NCBI RefSeq assembly: GCF_003601975.1
Contig: NZ_QZWZ01000013.1
Location: 62,001 to 126,000 of the forward strand
DNA: 64,000 nt
Reading direction: 5' to 3'
From: Mesorhizobium waimense
GTDB lineage: Bacteria > Pseudomonadota > Alphaproteobacteria > Rhizobiales > Rhizobiaceae
Shown here in pieces: positions 61,199 through 64,000 of this stretch. Position 1 is the stretch's first letter; each line of letters begins with the position of its first letter. Position numbers and translations under genes: made by a program. The notes under the pieces were generated by a model. It did no database searches, had not been told where the DNA came from, and saw only the letters and a program-made list of their open reading frames with translations.

Positions 61199-63610
61199 CT
61201 AATGTGCAAGCGACTTTCCGGCGTCGTCCGTCGGGTCGGCTGCGGCCGGCGGGTTGACCGGTTCGACCCACTCGATCGGCTCCGGCATGCGCACCAGCGC
61301 ATGACGTAGCACCTCGCCGACGCGTGCGACCGGAATGATTTCCATGCCGTTCTTCACATTGTCGGGGATCTCTGCCAGGTCCTTGGCGTTGTCTTCCGGG
61401 ATCAGCACCTTCTTGATGCCGCCGCGAAGAGCGGCCAGCAGCTTCTCCTTCAGACCACCGATCGGCAGTACTCTGCCGCGCAGCGTGATCTCGCCGGTCA
61501 TCGCGACATCGGCCTTGATCGGAATGCCGGTCAGGACGGAGATGATCGCGGTCGCCATCGCTACGCCGGCCGACGGCCCGTCCTTCGGGGTTGCCCCCTC
61601 CGGCACGTGGACGTGGATGTCGCGCTTGTCGAACAGCGGCGGCTCGATGCCGAAATCGATGGCCCGCGAGCGGACATAGGAGGCCGCCGCCGAGATCGAT
61701 TCCTTCATCACGTCGCGCAAGTTGCCGGTCACCGTCATGCGGCCCTTGCCGGGCATCATCACGCCTTCGACCGTCAGCAGTTCGCCGCCGACTTCCGTCC
61801 AGGCAAGCCCGGTGACGACACCGACCTGATCGTCGGCCTCGACCTGGCCGAAGCGGAAGCGCGGAACACCGAGATAGTCGGCGAGATTATCCGCCGTGAT
61901 CTTCACCGTCTTCTTCTTCGTCTTCAGGATCTCGGTCACCGCCTTGCGCCCGAGCTTCATCAGCTCGCGCTCCAGGCTCCTGACGCCCGCTTCGCGGGTG
62001 TAGGTCTGGATGATGCCGCGGATCGCGTCCTCGCTGACGGAGAACTCCTTCGGCTGCAGCGCGTGATCGCGGATCACCTTCGGCATCAGGTGCCGCTTGG
62101 CGATCTCGATCTTCTCGTCCTCGGTGTAGCCGGCGATACGGATGATCTCCATGCGGTCCATCAGGGGCGCAGGGATGTTCAGCGTGTTCGCCGTCGTCAC
62201 GAACATCACGCTCGACAGGTCGTACTCGACCTCGAGGTAATGGTCCATGAACGTCGAGTTCTGCTCGGGATCGAGCACTTCGAGCAAGGCCGACGACGGA
62301 TCGCCACGGAAATCCTGGCCCATCTTGTCGATTTCATCGAGCAGGAAGAGCGGATTGGACTTCTTCGCCTTCTTCATCGACTGGATGACCTTGCCGGGCA
62401 TCGAGCCGATATAGGTGCGCCGGTGGCCACGGATCTCGGCCTCGTCGCGCACGCCACCCAGCGCCATGCGGATGAACTCGCGGCCGGTCGCCTTGGCGAT
62501 CGACTTGCCGAGCGAGGTCTTGCCGACGCCGGGAGGACCAACGAGGCACAGGATCGGTCCCTTCAGTTTCTTCTGGCGGCTCTGCACGGCGAGGTATTCG
62601 ACGATGCGGTCCTTGACCTTGTCGAGGCCGAAATGGTCGGTGTCGAGCACGTTCTGCGCGAAAGCCAGGTCATGCCTGACCTTGGAGTTCTTGCCCCACG
62701 GGATCGACAGGATCCAATCGAGATAGTTGCGCACGACGGTCGATTCAGCCGACATCGGCGACATCGTCCTCAGCTTCTTCAACTCGGCTTCCGCCTTCTC
62801 GCGGGCCTCCTTGGAGAGCTTGGTCTTCTTGATGCGCGCCTCGATCTCGGCGGCCTCGTCGCGGCCGTCCTCGCCCTCGCCGAGCTCCTTCTGGATCGCC
62901 TTCATCTGCTCGTTGAGGTAGTACTCGCGCTGTGTCTTCTCCATCTGGCGCTTGACGCGCGAGCGGATGCGCTTCTCCACCTGCAGGACGGAGATCTCGG
63001 CTTCCATGAAGCCCATCGCCTTTTCCAGCCGCTCCTTGATGGAAAGCGTGGCCAGCATCTCCTGCTTCTCGGGGATCTTGATGGCGAGATGCGAGGCGAC
63101 GGTGTCGGCGAGCTTGGAATAATCGTCGATCTGGCTCGCGGCACCAACCACTTCGGGCGAGATCTTCTTGTTCAGCTTGACGTAATTCTCGAAGTCGGTG
63201 ACGACCGAGCGGGCCAGCGCCTCGATCTCGACCTCTTCTTCTTCCGGCTCGACCAGCGCCGAAGCGCGGGCCTCATGGAAGTCGGGACGGTCGGTGAACG
63301 ACACGATTTTCGCGCGCGAGGCGCCCTCGACCAGCACCTTGACGGTGCCGTCGGGAAGCTTCAGCAATTGCAGCACGTTGGCGAGCGTGCCGATGTCGAA
63401 GATGGCATCGGGTTCGGGGTCGTCGTCTGCGGCATTCATCTGGGTCGCGAGCAGGATCTGTTTTTCCTGACCCATCACCTCTTCCAGCGCCTTGATCGAC
63501 TTTTCGCGCCCGACGAAGAGCGGAACGATCATGTGCGGGAACACCACGATGTCGCGCAGTGGGAGGACTGCGAAGACGCCGTCGCTGGGAGCCTTTGATA
63601 ATTTGGCCAT
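61199..63610 (-). CDS. lon: ATP-dependent protease Lon
   Basis: An 803-residue cytosolic AAA+ serine protease that degrades damaged and regulatory proteins. It begins MAKLSKAPSDGVFAVLPLRD (N-terminal LonN domain), has Walker A GPPGVGKTSLGKSIAK in the middle third, Walker B NPLFLLDEIDKMGQDF, and the C-terminal Ser-Lys dyad in TPKDGPSAGVAMATAI and GRVLPIGGLKEKLLAALRGG. The start at 63610 removes five residues from the longest frame. It lies between hupB and clpX, the standard rhizobial order. An RpoH-type promoter is suspected upstream. Confidence 0.97.
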   Translation of the reverse strand: MAKLSKAPSDGVFAVLPLRDIVVFPHMIVPLFVGREKSIKALEEVMGQEKQILLATQMNAADDDPEPDAIFDIGTLANVLQLLKLPDGTVKVLVEGASRAKIVSFTDRPDFHEARASALVEPEEEEVEIEALARSVVTDFENYVKLNKKISPEVVGAASQIDDYSKLADTVASHLAIKIPEKQEMLATLSIKERLEKAMGFMEAEISVLQVEKRIRSRVKRQMEKTQREYYLNEQMKAIQKELGEGEDGRDEAAEIEARIKKTKLSKEAREKAEAELKKLRTMSPMSAESTVVRNYLDWILSIPWGKNSKVRHDLAFAQNVLDTDHFGLDKVKDRIVEYLAVQSRQKKLKGPILCLVGPPGVGKTSLGKSIAKATGREFIRMALGGVRDEAEIRGHRRTYIGSMPGKVIQSMKKAKKSNPLFLLDEIDKMGQDFRGDPSSALLEVLDPEQNSTFMDHYLEVEYDLSSVMFVTTANTLNIPAPLMDRMEIIRIAGYTEDEKIEIAKRHLMPKVIRDHALQPKEFSVSEDAIRGIIQTYTREAGVRSLERELMKLGRKAVTEILKTKKKTVKITADNLADYLGVPRFRFGQVEADDQVGVVTGLAWTEVGGELLTVEGVMMPGKGRMTVTGNLRDVMKESISAAASYVRSRAIDFGIEPPLFDKRDIHVHVPEGATPKDGPSAGVAMATAIISVLTGIPIKADVAMTGEITLRGRVLPIGGLKEKLLAALRGGIKKVLIPEDNAKDLAEIPDNVKNGMEIIPVARVGEVLRHALVRMPEPIEWVEPVNPPAAADPTDDAGKSLAH

Positions 63611-63746
63611 TGTCCAACCTTTCATGTCGCGGCCACCAAACGGCCAACCGCGAATCTCATATTAGCGACCGGCGGTCGTTCCGCCTACCACCGTTTGTGA
63701 CGGGAGTTTTACAGCACAGAATTCGGCACCGCGGCCTTCTGCTGTT

Positions 63747-63777
63747 AGTTGGATGCCCGAAGGACAAAGATCAAGGG
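63747..63777 (-). promoter_or_regulatory. Possible heat-shock (RpoH-type) promoter of lon
   Basis: Minus strand CCCTTGAT (complement of 63770-63777), 17-bp spacer, CCAACT (complement of 63747-63752), about 130 bp before the lon start. It resembles the CTTGAA-N17-CCATnT form of alphaproteobacterial RpoH promoters, with mismatches. Confidence 0.35.
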
Positions 63778-63836
63778 TTAACACCGGCTGGTCCATCCGA
63801 TCCGTCGTTGCGCAGCATGAAACGGCCGCCACAGCA

Positions 63837-63861
63837 AAACGGCGCCTCGCGGGCGCCGTTT
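63837..63861 (-). terminator. Terminator of clpX
   Basis: AAACGGCGCC pairs with GGCGCCGTTT around TCGCG; on the minus strand a GTTTTGC stretch follows. It is 24 bp after the clpX stop. Confidence 0.75.
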
Positions 63862-63884
63862 CAAAATCCTGCCCAAGGCTCACG

Positions 63885-64000
63885 TCAGGCGCTGACGTTG
63901 CCCTTCTTTTCCTTCTGCTCGGAATAGATGTAGAGCGGCCGGGCGTTGCCGGACACCACCTCTTCCGAAATAACCACTTCGCGCACGCCTTCCAGCGCCG
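63885..64000 (-). CDS. clpX: ATP-dependent Clp protease ATPase ClpX, C-terminal end only
   Basis: The last 37 codons are inside the window, reading LEGVREVVISEEVVSGNARP then LYIYSEQKEKKGNVSA and stop at 63885. This is the conserved ClpX C-terminus. ClpX unfolds substrates for ClpP. The position upstream of lon matches the usual clpP-clpX-lon-hupB order. Confidence 0.9.
   Translation of the reverse strand, partial: ALEGVREVVISEEVVSGNARPLYIYSEQKEKKGNVSA

Noticed and set aside
61607..63598. 663-residue open frame antisense to lon
   Set aside because: High-GC shadow of the lon codons; no family motif and the lon frame is certain.

Overview
The window is a high-GC alphaproteobacterial chromosome segment and is most likely from Mesorhizobium or a close relative in the Rhizobiales. 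Pointers are the clpX-lon-hupB order at the right end, recA followed by alaS, a rhizobial-type suf operon (cysteine desulfurase, sufB, C, D, S, T, A), a eukaryotic-like NADP isocitrate dehydrogenase, the MctSR-MctP monocarboxylate system, an ExoX/SyrA-like small membrane protein and dispersed rhizobial palindromes. The species assignment is an inference from gene content; no database search was possible.

Layout. 1-9.1 kb: the start of murI, a small membrane protein, trmJ, icd, a GST, a Coq7-type di-iron hydroxylase, then alaS followed by an SDR-DoxX fusion and a DUF2269 membrane protein. 9.2-10.7 kb: recA with its terminator, a promoter and a TTG-N11-CAA LexA-type operator. 10.7-13.5 kb: pseudouridine catabolism (psuK-psuG), a TfoX-like and a GFA-family protein. 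13.6-20.8 kb: the suf Fe-S assembly operon on the minus strand, with an extra ~60-residue membrane ORF between sufB and sufC and an Irr-box-like palindrome upstream. 21-30.6 kb: housekeeping and envelope genes (hydrolase, PaiB-like, PAP2 plus GT39, tyrS, a large AsmA/YhdP-like protein, bcp), with a 57-bp tandem repeat before tyrS. 30.7-32 kb: an M23 endopeptidase.

32-40 kb: an accessory catabolic locus. An M20 amidohydrolase and a DoeA/creatinase-like M24 hydrolase face away from an operon coding for a D-2-hydroxyacid dehydrogenase, a FadR-type regulator, a VOC protein and an NMT1-type ABC importer. A 22-bp palindrome lies in the shared promoter region. 40-44.2 kb: the mctS-mctR-DUF3311-mctP monocarboxylate sensing and uptake block. 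44.3-46.3 kb: uxuA and a divergent SDR. 46.36-46.73 kb: tRNA-Val(TAC) and tRNA-Asp(GTC). 46.7-50.9 kb: a gene-poor stretch of small or broken ORFs, probably relic accessory DNA.

50.9-60.6 kb: a carbohydrate uptake and catabolism locus. A MalK-type ATPase, an RbsD/FucU-like mutarotase and a PfkB kinase diverge from a long Tat-exported binding protein and two permeases; nearby are a divergent creatininase-family protein, an HxlB-like SIS isomerase and an aldo/keto reductase. 60.7-64 kb: hupB, lon and the 3' end of clpX, separated by strong hairpin terminators.

The most interesting unresolved systems are the 32-40 kb hydrolase/dehydrogenase/importer locus and the 51-60 kb sugar locus. The best regulatory sites are the Irr-like box, the LexA-type box, the 22-bp palindrome at 34659 and the 24-bp hairpin palindrome at 42226.
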